DNA from: an uncultured Bacteroidales bacterium
GTDB lineage: Bacteria; Bacteroidota; Bacteroidia; Bacteroidales; UBA932
DNA length: 52,845 nucleotides
Direction of reading: 5' to 3'
Assembly: GCA_946410455.1 (NCBI GenBank)
Contig: CAMKAJ010000015.1
Location: 1-52,845, forward strand
Part shown: positions 52,779 to 52,845 of the stretch, piece after piece
How the letters are laid out: each line of letters opens with the position of its first letter
Numbering within the stretch: position 1 is the stretch's first letter
Translations under genes and position numbers: made by a program
The notes under the pieces: model-generated
What the model saw: only the letters and a program-made list of their open reading frames with translations
Database searches by the model: none
What the model was told of the DNA's origin: nothing

Positions 52779-52845
52779 TTATTGCTTGCGCGGTAGTTTG
52801 ACAGTATAATTTTCGATTTTTTCACCAGAAGGCCCTCCAGGGTCT
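52779..52845 (-). CDS. possible C-terminal end of an upstream gene (partial)
   Basis: On the minus strand one frame is open from the window edge to a TAA at 52779-52781 and encodes DPGGPSGEKIENYTVKLP plus RKQ. A second frame is also open across the edge, to about 52725. Too short to identify, and either or neither may be real. Confidence 0.25.
   Translation of the reverse strand, partial: DPGGPSGEKIENYTVKLPRKQ

Overview
The window reads as a chromosomal segment of a Bacteroidota bacterium, most likely of the order Bacteroidales. Evidence seen in the sequence: start regions lack Shine-Dalgarno sites but many carry the TAnnTTTG -7 promoter box; there is a SusC/SusD pair; and surface proteins carry fimbrillin-like, BACON and GLUG modules. 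By eye the DNA is fairly GC-rich, with one AT-rich island at 6.0-6.8 kb. Genus cannot be fixed from this window; an Alistipes-like or uncultured Bacteroidales origin is only a guess.

Layout. 1-1.9 kb: the 5' two-thirds of a 23S rRNA gene on the minus strand, with its own promoter and boxA leader directly upstream and no 16S or spacer tRNAs. 1.9-7.7 kb (minus): a GH78 alpha-L-rhamnosidase lipoprotein, a small membrane protein, and a split transketolase whose two subunit genes are separated by an AT-rich lipoprotein gene that starts with a copy of the transketolase N-terminus. 7.7-10.1 kb: lepA, then about 550 bp of non-coding DNA packed with hairpins, five of which share a 12-nt spacing between their arms. 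10.1-15.9 kb (minus): a tripartite RND efflux operon (TolC-like, adaptor, pump) ending in a PII-like small protein. 15.9-18.2 kb: lgt, then an ECF sigma factor, a small one-TM protein and a Spy/CpxP-like periplasmic protein, with two matching ECF-type promoters. 18.3-24.4 kb: pgk, an RlmI-like methyltransferase carrying an in-frame palindromic insertion, a DUF5686-type outer-membrane protein, rimM and rpsP.

24.4-31.4 kb (plus): a tightly coupled five-gene exporter (HlyD-like adaptor, two ABC transporters, TolC-like channel, second adaptor). Its first three genes match the architecture of NHLM/NHLP bacteriocin export systems, but the first ABC protein lacks the C39 leader peptidase and no cargo gene is visible.

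31.4-52.7 kb (minus): twelve genes with gaps of at most 13 bp, possibly one transcription unit of about 21 kb. It runs SusC, SusD, a BACON+GLUG lipoprotein, a calcineurin-like phosphoesterase, a GLUG+phosphoesterase fusion, a 41-residue small ORF, a fimbrillin-like+GLUG lipoprotein, a fimbrillin-like+phosphoesterase lipoprotein, an endonuclease/exonuclease/phosphatase-fold lipoprotein, and then housekeeping sufC, sufD (short form) and ispE. ispE carries a second copy of the palindromic insertion seen in the methyltransferase. No glycoside hydrolase is present in this locus, so the Sus-type system appears built around phosphoester cleavage at the cell surface, with binding or adhesion modules shuffled among the proteins. 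A 17-bp palindrome overlaps the -33 box of the susC promoter.

The most notable candidates for undescribed biology are the modular Sus-type phosphoesterase locus, the peptidase-less NHLM-type exporter, the in-frame palindromic elements in two essential-type genes, the hairpin array after lepA, and the lipoprotein that captured the transketolase N-terminus.
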